DNA of 59,173 bases from Xanthobacteraceae bacterium (GCA_019746355.1 JAIESC010000124.1:1-59173); one strand, 5' to 3'. Shown: positions 26,753 to 36,276, counted from the first letter of the stretch. Made by a program: numbers and translations. Notes: generated from the letters alone by a model not told the origin.

Positions 26753-28285
26753 ATGAATGTCCTTCGCCGCCCGCTGCTGACGCTCGGTGCCCTGCTGGCG
26801 CTTGCGGCCGCTCTGCTTCCACCATTCGCGCTGGCTCAGCCTGCGGCACGCGCCGACCGGCCGGCGCAGCAACGCACCGACGAGGGACAGAGCACCGGGC
26901 TCGGTGTCCTGCGGCTGCTGCCCGCCGACGCCGTCAGCGACAAGGAGGTCACGGTCGGCGACCGCAAGATCGCCTATACCGCGACGGCCGGCACCCTGCC
27001 GCTGTTCGACCAGAACGGCGAGCGCACGGCGTCGGTGTACTACACCGCGTATGTCGCCAAGGGCGCCGACGCCGGACGGCGCCCGATCACCTTCGCCTTC
27101 AACGGCGGCCCAGGTGCTGCGTCGGTCTACCTCAACCTCGGCATCGCCGGCCCGCGCATTGTCGACTTCGGCGGCGAGCGGCCCGACGGCGCGTCGGCCA
27201 AGCTGATCGACAACCCGGACACGTGGCTCGCCTTCACTGATCTCGTGATGATCGATCCGATCGGCACCGGCTGGAGCCGCACCGCCAAGGCCGACGGCGC
27301 GAACGCATTCTGGGGCGTGCGCAGCGACGCCAATGTGCTCGCCAAGGTGATCGCGCTCTACACCGCCCGGAACGGCCGCGGCGCATCGCCCAAATATCTT
27401 TTGGGCGAAAGCTACGGCGGCTTTCGCGCCGCCAAGGTGGCGGGCGCGCTGAAACACGACCAGGGCATCATGGTCGGCGGCATCATCATGGTTTCGCCGC
27501 TGCTCGAAACCGCGCTGCAGTGGAGCGGCTCGCAATTCGCGCTCGGCGCGGCGCTGCATTTTCCCTCGATCGTCGCGGCCGAGCTCGACCGCACCGGACA
27601 ATTCACGCCCGAGGCGCTGGCCGAAGCCGAGCGCTTCGCCTTGAACGAGTATCTGACCGGGCTCGCCGGACCGCGCCTCACCGGCGACCGCGCCAAGGCG
27701 CTTTATGGGCGCATCGCGCAACTGACCGGACTGCCGCTGGACGTCGTCACCAAGGCCCGCGGCTGGATCCGCAACGCCTATCTCAATCACCTGCGGGAAA
27801 AGGGCCTGACGGTGAGCTACTACGACGGCGCCTTCGCCAGCCCCGATCCTTATCCGGAGAGCGACCGCCGCCGCGGCGGCGACCCAGTGCTCGACGGCTT
27901 CAGCCGCGTCCTGTCGGGCGCCTATGTCGCCTATGCCCGCGACGAGCTCGGCTTCAAGACCGACATGACCTACAGCCTGCTCGCCTCCGAAGTATCGTCG
28001 AAGTGGGAGTGGGGCGACAGCCGCAACGCACCGGGCGTCAGCGATGACCTGCGCGAGCTGCTGGCGCAGACGCCCTCATTCCGTCTTCTGGTCGCGCACG
28101 GCCGCACCGATCTCGTGACGCCGTACGGCGTGAGCCGCTACGTGCTCGATCATATTCCGGAGATCGGCGGGCCCGACCGCGTGCAGCTCAAGCTCTATCG
28201 CGGCGGCCACATGTTCTATTTCAATCCGGACTCGCGCCGGGCCTTCAGCGAGGCGGCGAAGAGCTTCTATCAGGCCGGCCCCTGA
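26753..28285 (+). CDS. Exported serine carboxypeptidase-like protein (peptidase S10)
   Basis: A 510-residue alpha/beta-hydrolase of family S10. The signal peptide MNVLRRPLLTLGALLALAAA cleaves near ALAQPAA. The catalytic triad is in place: Ser in LLGESYGGFRA, Asp in LLVAHGRTDLVTPYG, and His in YRGGHMFYF. The oxyanion segment FAFNGGPGAASVYLNLG is also present. Family members remove C-terminal residues from peptides at acidic pH; bacterial ones act in the periplasm or outside. It ends in a 16-bp convergent overlap with the response regulator gene. Confidence 0.9.
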   Translation: MNVLRRPLLTLGALLALAAALLPPFALAQPAARADRPAQQRTDEGQSTGLGVLRLLPADAVSDKEVTVGDRKIAYTATAGTLPLFDQNGERTASVYYTAYVAKGADAGRRPITFAFNGGPGAASVYLNLGIAGPRIVDFGGERPDGASAKLIDNPDTWLAFTDLVMIDPIGTGWSRTAKADGANAFWGVRSDANVLAKVIALYTARNGRGASPKYLLGESYGGFRAAKVAGALKHDQGIMVGGIIMVSPLLETALQWSGSQFALGAALHFPSIVAAELDRTGQFTPEALAEAERFALNEYLTGLAGPRLTGDRAKALYGRIAQLTGLPLDVVTKARGWIRNAYLNHLREKGLTVSYYDGAFASPDPYPESDRRRGGDPVLDGFSRVLSGAYVAYARDELGFKTDMTYSLLASEVSSKWEWGDSRNAPGVSDDLRELLAQTPSFRLLVAHGRTDLVTPYGVSRYVLDHIPEIGGPDRVQLKLYRGGHMFYFNPDSRRAFSEAAKSFYQAGP

Positions 28286-28665
28286 GAGGTGCATGGTTTC
28301 GCCAAAGCCTCGAGCTGCCGCGCCAGGTCGGCTTGGGTGAAGGGTTTGCGCAGCAGCGGCAGCTTTCGATAGCTTTCCGGCAGGCCGCTCTCGCCCAGCC
28401 CTGTGACGAAGACAAACCGCACGCCCTTCGCCATCAACGCGTCTGCGACCGGCAGCGAAACCTCGCCGTGCAGCCGGACGTCGACGATGGCGAAATCGAA
28501 GGTCTCGCGCGCAATCGCCGCCAATGCCTCCGCCACACGCGGCACCACCGCGACAACCTCGTGGCCGAGGTCGGTGATCATACCGTCCAGCAGATCGCCG
28601 ATCAGCAGCTCGTCCTCGACCACGAGGACGCGCCGCCTGCTCGCGCCGGAAGAATTCCCGCCCAT
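28270..28665 (-). CDS. Single-domain response regulator (receiver only)
   Basis: A 131-residue CheY-like receiver. RRVLVVEDELLIGDLLDGMI holds the acidic pair, FDFAIVDVRLHGE the phospho-accepting Asp, FVFVTGLGE the Thr, and LLRKPFTQADLARQLEAL the conserved Lys. No output domain follows. Such stand-alone receivers, often near HWE-type histidine kinases in Alphaproteobacteria, relay phosphate or control a kinase. No kinase lies in the window. The last 16 bp overlap the convergent S10 peptidase gene. Confidence 0.9.
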   Translation of the reverse strand: MGGNSSGASRRRVLVVEDELLIGDLLDGMITDLGHEVVAVVPRVAEALAAIARETFDFAIVDVRLHGEVSLPVADALMAKGVRFVFVTGLGESGLPESYRKLPLLRKPFTQADLARQLEALAKPCTSQGPA

Positions 28666-28881
28666 ATGACGCCGTCGCCCCCGTTATTCCGGCAGACCGC
28701 AGCCTAAAGCGGCGATCTGCCGAAATTGCGGCGTTCCCGTAGCCGCGAACACGTTAAACAACGAATAAGGAGCTAGCCAAAGATTCGGACATAACGTCAG
28801 GAAGCCAATACCGTTCCTTCTGTAAGAACGGGCGCGTCTTGGCCTCCCTGAGCCATTGATTTTGCGGTAAGGGCCTTCCTC

Positions 28882-30621
28882 ATGACCGGCCGCGACGATC
28901 GAACGCCCCGCCACACCCTCGCCGATCACCGACTCGGCGCCGACCTCGCGCACAGCCACGATGGCGACGCCGATCACGACCATGATGATTTCGACGACGG
29001 ACCGATCGAGGACAATCCGCTCTGGATCGCCGACAACGTCACGCTGACCAGCGTCGGCATCGACATCGGCTCGGCCGGAACGCAGGTGATCTTCTCCAAG
29101 GTGCACCTGCGGCGGCTCTCCGAGGACCTGACCAGCCGCTACTACGTCGTCGGCCGCGAGACGCTGTTCCGCTCGCCGGTCGCGCTCACGCCCTATCAGA
29201 GCGAGGAGCTGATCGACGACGACAGGCTGCGGTCGATCATCGGCGAAGCCTATGCCTCGGCGGGCATCGACGCCAAGGACATCGACACCGGCGTCGTCAT
29301 CCTGACCGGCGAAGCGCTGCGGCGCGAAAATGCGCAGGCCATTGCCGGCCTCCTCGCCGCGCAGGGCGGCGACTTCGTCTGCGCCACCGCCGGCCACCAC
29401 ATGGAGGCGATGCTGGCGGGCTATGGCTCCGGCGCGGCGCGCGTGTCGTCGGACCAGGGCAAGCGCATCCTCAACATCGACATCGGCGGCGGCACGACCA
29501 AGCTCGCGCTGATCGAGAACGGCCGCGTCGCCGCCACCGCAGCCATCCACATCGGTGGCCGGCTGCAGGTGACGGACGAGCAGGGTCGCATTGTCCGGCT
29601 CGATCCCGCCGGCCAGCATCATGCGGCTCAGGCGGGTTTCAAATGGGACAAGGGCGATCGCGCGGAGTCTGCCGAGCTCGACCGGATCGCCGAGTACATG
29701 GCCGACGCGCTGGTCGCTGCGATCCGCATGCGGCCGCTGCCGCCGCCGTTGAAGGCGCTCTACCTGACCGAGCCGATCGCCGACCTGGGTGCCATCGACG
29801 GCATCATGGTCTCCGGTGGCGTCGCCGAATACGTCTACGGCCGCGAGGAGCGCGACTTCGGCGACATGGGCCGGCGGCTCGGACGCGCGCTGCGCCGGCG
29901 GCTCGACGCCGGTGCCCTGCCCTGGCCGCTGCTGCCGGCCGGCGAATGCATCCGCGCCACGGCGCTCGGCGCCTCCGAATACAGCATTCAACTTTCCGGC
30001 AACACCAGCACCATTACCGCCCCGGGCCTGCTGCTGCCGCGGCGGAACCTGCAGGTGCTGCAGCCGCCATATGTCAGCGAAGAGACGATCGAGCCGGACA
30101 AGCTCGCTGCGGCGATCCGCTCGCACTTCACCGCATTCGACCTGATCGAAGGCGAGACCGAGGTCGCGCTCGCGCTGCGCTGGCGCGGCGCGCCGTCGCA
30201 CGAGCGGATCTTCGCGTTCGCGCAGGGCATCGTCCGCGGGATGCCGAACACCATTGCGCAACAAAAGCCGCTCACCATCATGCTCGACGGCGACGTGGCG
30301 CAGACGCTCGGCGCGGTGCTGCGCGAGGAGCTCGAGGTCAAAAGCGAAATCCTCTGCATCGACGGCGTCGTGCTGTGGGATTTCGACTACATCGACCTCG
30401 GCCGCATCCGCCTGCCGTCGATGACCGTGCCGGTGACGATCAAGTCGCTGGTGTTCAGCGAGGATCCGCGACTGCCGCGCGGAAAGGCGCACTTGCATCA
30501 CCATCATCACCACCATCATCATGGTCACGACCACGGCCACGATCACAGCCATGAGCACGGGCACGATCATGGTCACGAGCACGGGCGCGCGCACGATCAA
30601 GAAGGGCACGGTCATCGTTGA
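28882..30621 (+). CDS. EutA-family ATPase with His-rich N- and C-terminal extensions
   Basis: A 579-residue protein whose middle (about residues 55-535) matches EutA, the ATPase that reactivates adenosylcobalamin-dependent ethanolamine ammonia-lyase. SVGIDIGSAGTQVIFSK and ILNIDIGGGTTKLALIENG are the two phosphate loops of the ASKHA fold. GEALRRENAQAIAG, ATAGHHMEAMLAGYGSGA, DGIMVSGGVAEYVYG and IDLGRIRLPSMTVPVTIKSLVF follow EutA in order. Two parts are unusual: an Asp/His-rich stretch at residues 23-40, and a 43-residue C-terminal tail with 23 His, including nine in a row and many HGHD repeats. These resemble the metal-storage tails of UreE, HypB or zinc/nickel chaperones. No eutB, eutC or other ethanolamine gene is present in the window. 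A metal-linked or cobalamin-enzyme reactivation role is inferred. Confidence 0.85.
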   Translation: MTGRDDRTPRHTLADHRLGADLAHSHDGDADHDHDDFDDGPIEDNPLWIADNVTLTSVGIDIGSAGTQVIFSKVHLRRLSEDLTSRYYVVGRETLFRSPVALTPYQSEELIDDDRLRSIIGEAYASAGIDAKDIDTGVVILTGEALRRENAQAIAGLLAAQGGDFVCATAGHHMEAMLAGYGSGAARVSSDQGKRILNIDIGGGTTKLALIENGRVAATAAIHIGGRLQVTDEQGRIVRLDPAGQHHAAQAGFKWDKGDRAESAELDRIAEYMADALVAAIRMRPLPPPLKALYLTEPIADLGAIDGIMVSGGVAEYVYGREERDFGDMGRRLGRALRRRLDAGALPWPLLPAGECIRATALGASEYSIQLSGNTSTITAPGLLLPRRNLQVLQPPYVSEETIEPDKLAAAIRSHFTAFDLIEGETEVALALRWRGAPSHERIFAFAQGIVRGMPNTIAQQKPLTIMLDGDVAQTLGAVLREELEVKSEILCIDGVVLWDFDYIDLGRIRLPSMTVPVTIKSLVFSEDPRLPRGKAHLHHHHHHHHHGHDHGHDHSHEHGHDHGHEHGRAHDQEGHGHR

Positions 30622-30853
30622 CGGACCGCGCGGGATGCTCCCGGAAGCGCTCCGCCTGGCCGTCGCCTTGCCGGAACAATTGTGCGTTCCATCAATTTGA
30701 GCCCTTGCCATCCCGGATCGGATTGCGTTGTCAACCGGGCGCAACCCGCAAAAATCCATGCTATCATGGGTTGTATCAGGCCTTCCCTGGCCGATACATT
30801 CTTGCCCGGATTGAGGTTGGGCGCTTGTCCGTGAGTGCCGCGCATCGGGAGAC

Positions 30854-31414
30854 ATGACAATGCAGTTCTGGAAATCATTCACGGCACGGATCGCCGGCGC
30901 TGCGGTCCTCATCGTCTGCGCTGCCGTCGCGGGTTCAGGCGCGAACGCCCAGACAACCGAGTCAAAGCCAGCCAACCGGCCAGCGACAGATGCGCTGAAG
31001 CTACCGCCGAACTACCGTAGCCTGATCGCGCAGGCCGTGATCTTCGACTATGTGCGAGCGGGACGAGGCCGGCCGGAGATATCCGAACAGTCGAAAGGCG
31101 GCCAAGTCACAAATTTTTGTGTGCGGTTTCCGGTTCCCCAGGTGACGATCTTTCTCGAGCCGCCGAATGGAACCAAGATTCGCAGTTACCACATGATGGT
31201 CAGCCGTGGCATTTTTGGTCAGACTGGTTTCACTTACTCCGGCGCCGACCAGTACGTCGACACACCATGCACCGGAATCATGAAGCCGTTTCCCGAGCTC
31301 GAAGCGATGGCCGCCAGGGTGAAGACATGTCGCGAGAAAACCGGCGGCAACTGCGGTGCTGACGGCTTTTCCCTGCCCAACGCGAAACGGGAGTTCGCAA
31401 AATTCTATAGATGA
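30854..31414 (+). CDS. Secreted protein of unknown function
   Basis: I do not recognise this 186-residue protein. The signal peptide (FWKSFTARIAGAAVLIVCAA) cleaves near GANAQTT. The mature part has no evident catalytic motif. It includes VTNFCVRFPVPQVTIFLEPPNG, a MMVSRGIFGQTGF region, and four Cys (around residues 90, 138, 158 and 167) that could make two disulfides. ATG 30854 has GGGAG 5 bp upstream. It stands alone after a 232-bp gap in which no other feature is evident. Confidence 0.7.
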   Translation: MTMQFWKSFTARIAGAAVLIVCAAVAGSGANAQTTESKPANRPATDALKLPPNYRSLIAQAVIFDYVRAGRGRPEISEQSKGGQVTNFCVRFPVPQVTIFLEPPNGTKIRSYHMMVSRGIFGQTGFTYSGADQYVDTPCTGIMKPFPELEAMAARVKTCREKTGGNCGADGFSLPNAKREFAKFYR

Positions 31415-31492
31415 GCGGCAACCGGCCGCATGAGCCGCGGCCACGTGGAATTTGTTGCAGCGCTCGTCTGCGCGTTGGCGTAAGTCTGGGAC

Positions 31493-32734
31493 ATGCTGAA
31501 CGATGACGTCGAGGTTGCCGTTATCGGCGGCGGCGCCGCTGGGCTTTCGGCGGCGCGCAAGCTCCATGACGCCGGCGTGCGGTGCCTGATCGTCGAGGCG
31601 CGCGCTCGGCTTGGCGGCCGCGCGTTCACGATCGTCGATCCGTCCGGCTTCGCGATCGATCTCGGCTGCGGATGGCTGCATTCAGCGGATCGCAATCCGT
31701 GGAGCGATGTCGCAAGAACGCAAGGACGCGCGATCGACAAGTCTCCGCCGCCGTGGTCGCGGCAGGCCCTCACCTACGACTTTTCGATTTCGGATCAGCG
31801 TGACTACTGGAAAGCAAGCCATGCGTTCTACGAACGCCTGGAGACGGCGGAGCAGCAGCCCGATCAGCCTGCTTCGGCACTGCTCGATCCTCACTCCCGC
31901 TGGACCAACCTGATCATTACGGTGAACACCTTCGTCTCGGGCGCCGAGCTTGAGCACGTTTCGGCGCACGACCTGGCCCGCTACGAGGACAGTGGCGTCA
32001 ACTGGCGCGTGACCGACGGCCTAGGCACGCTGATTTCCAGCTTCGCGACGGACGTGCCGGTCCAGTTCGACTGCCCGGTCGGTCGCATCGACCGGACCGG
32101 ACGACGGCTGCGGATCGAAACTGCGAAGGGTGCGATCGCAGCCGATCAGGCGATCGTCGCGGTGCCGACTTCGACACTGACCCGCGAGGAATTCTTTGTG
32201 CCTGCGCTGCCCGCCAAGATCGCAGCTGCGCTCGCTCTGCCGCTCGGGCTCGACGACAAGCTTTTTCTATCGCTCGACCGCGCGGAGGAATTCGAGAAGG
32301 ATAGCCGGTTGTTCGGCCGCACCGATCGCGTTGGCACGGGCGCCTATCAGTTCCGTCCGTTCGGCCGGCCGCAGATCGAAGCCTATTTCGGCGGAACGCT
32401 GGCCCGTGAGCTTGAAGGTGAGGGCGAGGCTGGTTTTTTTGATTTCGCATCGGGCGAGCTCACCGCACTGCTGGGCAACGACTTTGCCAGGAGAATCAAG
32501 CCCATTCGCGTGCATCGCTGGGGCGCGGACCCGTTCGCCCGCGGCTCCTATTCATTCGCGCGGCCGGGAAAGGCCGACGCACGCGCGGCGCTGGCGGCCT
32601 CGGTCGATAAGCGCTTGTTCTTCGCGGGCGAAGCCTGCTCGCGGCACGACTATTCGACGGTGCACGGCGCCTTTCTCACCGGCGTCTTCGCGGCCGGTCA
32701 GGTTCTGGCCGCGCGCCGCAAAGGTGCGCGGTGA
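31493..32734 (+). CDS. Flavin-dependent amine oxidase
   Basis: A 413-residue flavoprotein of the monoamine oxidase family. The FAD-binding motif VAVIGGGAAGLSAARKLHDAGVRCLIVEARARLGGRAFT is at the N-terminus, and the C-terminal FAD-contacting part reads FFAGEACSRHDYSTVHGAFLTGVFAAGQ. The enzyme would oxidise a primary or secondary amine, giving an aldehyde, ammonia and peroxide. It has no signal peptide. A Bug protein gene follows 71 bp later, suggesting an amine or amino-acid ligand for that transporter. Confidence 0.87.
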   Translation: MLNDDVEVAVIGGGAAGLSAARKLHDAGVRCLIVEARARLGGRAFTIVDPSGFAIDLGCGWLHSADRNPWSDVARTQGRAIDKSPPPWSRQALTYDFSISDQRDYWKASHAFYERLETAEQQPDQPASALLDPHSRWTNLIITVNTFVSGAELEHVSAHDLARYEDSGVNWRVTDGLGTLISSFATDVPVQFDCPVGRIDRTGRRLRIETAKGAIAADQAIVAVPTSTLTREEFFVPALPAKIAAALALPLGLDDKLFLSLDRAEEFEKDSRLFGRTDRVGTGAYQFRPFGRPQIEAYFGGTLARELEGEGEAGFFDFASGELTALLGNDFARRIKPIRVHRWGADPFARGSYSFARPGKADARAALAASVDKRLFFAGEACSRHDYSTVHGAFLTGVFAAGQVLAARRKGAR

Positions 32735-32805
32735 CCGCCATGACCAGCGTCCGGCGTTAAGCTATCCTCCCTGCATGCTTGTTGGTGCGATTGGGGGATC
32801 GTCTC

Positions 32806-33771
32806 ATGGGCAGAATATTCAAGCTTGTGGCTTTGGCCGCATCGCTCGCCGCCGCGGGACCGCTTGCAGACGCGCACGCCCAGTCCTCGCGGCAGGTCCG
32901 CATCATCGTTCCGTTCCCGGCAGGCGGCGGTGCCGACCTTCTCAGCCGTGTGCTGACCGAGAAATGGACGCAGGCGCATGGCGTCTCGACCCTGGTGGAG
33001 AACCGGCCCGGCGCCGCATCGGTGATCGGCACGGAGGCGGCGTCCCGCGCCGCGCCCGACGGCAACACCATCGCCATCGTCGCCAACTCGTTCATCATCC
33101 ATCCGAACTTCAAGAAGCTGAGCTACGAGCCGCTGACGAGCTTTGAGCCGGTGTGCCTGCTCGCCACCTCGCCGCAGGTCATCGTCGTCAACAGCACCTC
33201 GCCGCATCGGACGCTGACCGCGCTGTTCGACGAGGCGCGCGCCAAACCCGGCGCGCTGTCGCATGCCAGCGTGGGACCCGCGAGCGCCCAGCACATCGCC
33301 TTCGAGCAGCTCAAGCTTCTTGCCAAGGTCAACATGGTGTTCGTGCCGTTCAACGGCAACACGCCGGCGCTCAACTCGCTGCTCGGCGGTCATGTCGGCA
33401 CGGTGATGTCGAACTATTCGGAGGCGGTCGAGCAGGTGAACGCCGGAAAGCTCCGGGCGCTGGCGGTCGCGGGGAAATCCCGGGTCGAAGGCTGGCCCAA
33501 CGTGCCGACCGTCGCCGAGCAGGGCTTCATCGACTATGCCGTGGAGGTCTGGTACGGGCTGATCGCGCCGGCGAAGACGCCGAAGGACAAGGTCGCCGAG
33601 CTCTCGAAATGGTGCGCGGAGGCGATGCGCGCGCCCGAGCTCAAGCCGAAATGGGATTTGCAGGGTCTCACGCCAGTCGGAAGCTCGGCAGAGGAATTCG
33701 GCACGCACCTCCGCAAGCAATCCGAAGACTACGCGCGGGTGATCCGCGAGGCGAACATCAAGGGCGAATAG
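32806..33771 (+). CDS. Bug-type (TTT family) solute-binding protein
   Basis: A 321-residue binding protein. The signal peptide MGRIFKLVALAASLAAAGPL cleaves near ADAHAQS. The core holds VRIIVPFPAGGGADLLSRVL, LVENRPGAASVIGTEAASRAAPDG and MVFVPFNGNTPALNSLLGG. ATG 32806 is supported by GGGGGA about 7 bp upstream; the open frame begins 27 bp earlier. It follows the flavin amine oxidase on the same strand and converges on the TonB receptor gene. Confidence 0.92.
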   Translation: MGRIFKLVALAASLAAAGPLADAHAQSSRQVRIIVPFPAGGGADLLSRVLTEKWTQAHGVSTLVENRPGAASVIGTEAASRAAPDGNTIAIVANSFIIHPNFKKLSYEPLTSFEPVCLLATSPQVIVVNSTSPHRTLTALFDEARAKPGALSHASVGPASAQHIAFEQLKLLAKVNMVFVPFNGNTPALNSLLGGHVGTVMSNYSEAVEQVNAGKLRALAVAGKSRVEGWPNVPTVAEQGFIDYAVEVWYGLIAPAKTPKDKVAELSKWCAEAMRAPELKPKWDLQGLTPVGSSAEEFGTHLRKQSEDYARVIREANIKGE

Positions 33772-33804
33772 CGCCGATATCGCGCGTCATGTCCGAGCGC
33801 TGGA

Positions 33805-36213
33805 CTAAATCCGCACCCGCGCGCCCACATACACCGACAGCGGCTGCGCCGGCGTCTGCATGCGCGGGTCGGTCGGCGGGTTGGCCAGCGCGTTGACGAT
33901 CTGGCCCGGCTCGAAATAGGTGCCGAACGTGCTGTAGCGCTGGTTGAACAGATTGTTGACGAGTCCGAACACCTGCATCGTCTTCGTCACCTGATAGCTG
34001 GTGTGCAGGTTCGCGACCCAGTAGGCGGGCAGCTTGTCGTTCTGGTTGGCGTCGTCGCCGACGTAGTACTGGCTGCCGACCGCGATGACGTTGCCGCCGA
34101 CGATCCAGTCCGGCGTCATGGCGTAGTCGATGCGTGCCTTGAACTGGTGCCGGGGAATTCCCGGAATGGTCTTGCCCGGCGTGACCAGAATGTTGCCGTC
34201 GGTGTCGGCGGAAGGATTGTTCGGCGAGGCGATGTTGCCGGTAAACTGGTAGGTCGCGTCGAGATAGCTGTAGGAGAGGAACGCCGACCACGGCCCCGAC
34301 TTGATCTCGGCGCTGGCCTCCAGGCCCTGCCGCCGCGTCGCGTCGACGTTCTGGAACACGCCGCGGCCGGGAATGGCGCTGGCGACGCGAATGATGTCGT
34401 TGCTGCTGTCGGTGCGGAACAGGGCGAGCTTCCATTCCAGTCGCCCGCCGGCGAGCGGCGCGTTGCCGCGAAGTCCTGCCTCGACAGTGCGCGACACCAC
34501 CTGCTGCAGCGGCGGGTCGGCCACCAGAAATCCCTCGAGAAGACAGGGCCGCATCGGGTTGGCACAGCCAAGCTCAAGCGGCGTCGGCGCGCGGTTTGAC
34601 TCCGAATAGACCGCGTGCGCGCTCACCCGCGGGTTGAACATGTAAGCGAGCCCGATCAGCGGATTGAAGCGGCTGAAGCTGTGCGATCCGTTCAGGTCGG
34701 GGCTGTTGCCGAGCTGGTCGGCCATCGAAATCTGGGCGACGTTGAGACGGCCGCCGGCGGTGACGGAAAGCTGCTTCGTGATGTCGAAGGTGTCGCGGGC
34801 ATAGAGGCCGTAATAGGTGTTGCGGGCGTTCAGCATCACCGGCGCGTAGCCAATGTTGGCCGCGGTCTGGATCTGCGATCCGGTTCCCGGTACCGCGCCG
34901 TTCGGCCCGACGAACAGGTCGGGATAGATATATCCGAGCTCGCTGTTGGCATCGAACCGGATCCGGCCATGGTCGATGCTCGCGCCGGCGATGAACGAAT
35001 TGCCGTGCCCGAACAGCTTTGCATCATTGGTGAACTGAACGGAGCCGCCAAACACCTGGGCCTTGGTCGAGGTGCGATCGACGGTGCCGTACGGCGTGCC
35101 GGCGATGAACGGAATGGGCGCGCCGGAGGAATCGAGAATCTGGGAACTGCCGGGTGGCTGGCCGGGAAACCCGTCGTCGTCCAGGCACAGCGTTCCGGCC
35201 AGCGGCGGATCGCAATCCTCGATGTCGGCGTCGTTGCCGTCGTCATGCTTCTGGCGAAACTTGCGCACATAAAACCCGGTCTGCATCGACCACGGTCCGC
35301 CGAGATCGAACTTGCCGTTGACCGCACCGAACGCCAGCTTGTTTTTCGTGGTCTGCGGCCACGTGTAGATCGACTTATAGTCCTGGGCGAGCATCTGGAC
35401 CGGCGTCGGCCCGATCACGCCGAAGAAATTTGACGCCGCGCCTGCGCTGACGTGAATCTCGTTGCCATTGGCCTGCCAGCCGACGTCGCCGTAGAAGCGC
35501 CTGATCCGCGACGGCGATTGATAGCGCCAGCCGCGATCCGACAGTCCCTCGGCGGCGACATAGACCGCGACATTGTCCTTGCGGCCTCCGTACTGCACCG
35601 AGCCGCTGGCGCGCCCGAAGGAGCCGCCCTGAAGCTCCAGCGACGCGCCCCTGTAGCTGAAGCCGTTCTTGAGCTGGACGCTGACCGTGCCGCCGAGCGC
35701 ATTGAGGCCGAACACCGGATTGGCGCTCCAGACGTCGGCGCGGTCGATGGCGGCCGCCGGGATCAGGTCCCAATTCACGGTGTCGCCGAACGCCTCGTTG
35801 AAACGCATGCCGTTGACGTAGACCGCGAGCCCCTGCGGCGTGCCTTGCAGCGGCGAGGCGGCAAAGCCGCGATAGCGCAGGTCCTGGAAGAACCCGTTGC
35901 CCTGAACATCCTGCAGGTTTACGCCCGGCACGCGCTGCTGCAGAACCTCGGTCGCCGACGTCGAATGGGTGCGCGAGACATCGTCCGCCGTCACCGTGTC
36001 GACCATCTCCGGAATCCTGTCGACCTCGACGGCCCCGGGGGGCACCGCGCGGGCCGGGCGTCCGGGTGCCGCAGGGCCAGAGCGGCCGGCCGTCACCGGC
36101 GCAGCGGGAGCGACACGGATCGTCGGCAAGGTCGCGTCGCTTTGTGCCAGCGTCGCGCCCGGCAGCGATATCGCAAACACCGCGGCGATCCCCAAGCCGA
36201 CACGCAACGCCAT
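33805..36213 (-). CDS. TonB-dependent outer-membrane receptor, candidate LutH-like lanthanide receptor
   Basis: An 802-residue receptor. Residues 1-23 are a signal peptide. The plug domain spans about 60-190 (DTVTADDVSRTHSTSATEVLQQRVPGVNLQDV; RYRGFAASPLQGTPQGLAVYVNGMRFNEAFGDTVNWDLIP), then a 22-strand barrel with the usual C-terminus (NLFNQRYSTFGTYFEPGQ ... YVGARVRI). The segment at about residues 323-348 is densely acidic (KHDDGNDADIEDCD, then LDDDG) and probably forms an extracellular loop suited to bind cations. The gene lies 63 bp after the ABC permease, as the last member of the PQQ-associated ABC operon. In Methylorubrum, LutH is the TonB receptor of a similar lut cluster. The lanthanide or lanthanophore ligand is inferred from context. 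Confidence 0.88.
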   Translation of the reverse strand: MALRVGLGIAAVFAISLPGATLAQSDATLPTIRVAPAAPVTAGRSGPAAPGRPARAVPPGAVEVDRIPEMVDTVTADDVSRTHSTSATEVLQQRVPGVNLQDVQGNGFFQDLRYRGFAASPLQGTPQGLAVYVNGMRFNEAFGDTVNWDLIPAAAIDRADVWSANPVFGLNALGGTVSVQLKNGFSYRGASLELQGGSFGRASGSVQYGGRKDNVAVYVAAEGLSDRGWRYQSPSRIRRFYGDVGWQANGNEIHVSAGAASNFFGVIGPTPVQMLAQDYKSIYTWPQTTKNKLAFGAVNGKFDLGGPWSMQTGFYVRKFRQKHDDGNDADIEDCDPPLAGTLCLDDDGFPGQPPGSSQILDSSGAPIPFIAGTPYGTVDRTSTKAQVFGGSVQFTNDAKLFGHGNSFIAGASIDHGRIRFDANSELGYIYPDLFVGPNGAVPGTGSQIQTAANIGYAPVMLNARNTYYGLYARDTFDITKQLSVTAGGRLNVAQISMADQLGNSPDLNGSHSFSRFNPLIGLAYMFNPRVSAHAVYSESNRAPTPLELGCANPMRPCLLEGFLVADPPLQQVVSRTVEAGLRGNAPLAGGRLEWKLALFRTDSSNDIIRVASAIPGRGVFQNVDATRRQGLEASAEIKSGPWSAFLSYSYLDATYQFTGNIASPNNPSADTDGNILVTPGKTIPGIPRHQFKARIDYAMTPDWIVGGNVIAVGSQYYVGDDANQNDKLPAYWVANLHTSYQVTKTMQVFGLVNNLFNQRYSTFGTYFEPGQIVNALANPPTDPRMQTPAQPLSVYVGARVRI

Positions 36214-36276
36214 TGCACCGCCCCGGCACTAACCCACACGGAAACATTCCGTGCGCGGGCCGTCCTCGGCAGCGCA

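Noticed and set aside
30493..30618. The His-rich end of the EutA-like protein as an artificial or misassembled tag
   Set aside because: The codons mix CAC and CAT and alternate with Gly, Asp, Glu and Ser in frame to a normal stop, as in natural metal-binding tails.
28684..30975. 763-codon open frame on the minus strand opposite the EutA-like gene
   Set aside because: It is low-complexity Arg/His/Ala-rich sequence caused by GC-rich third positions of the true gene, with no recognisable domain.
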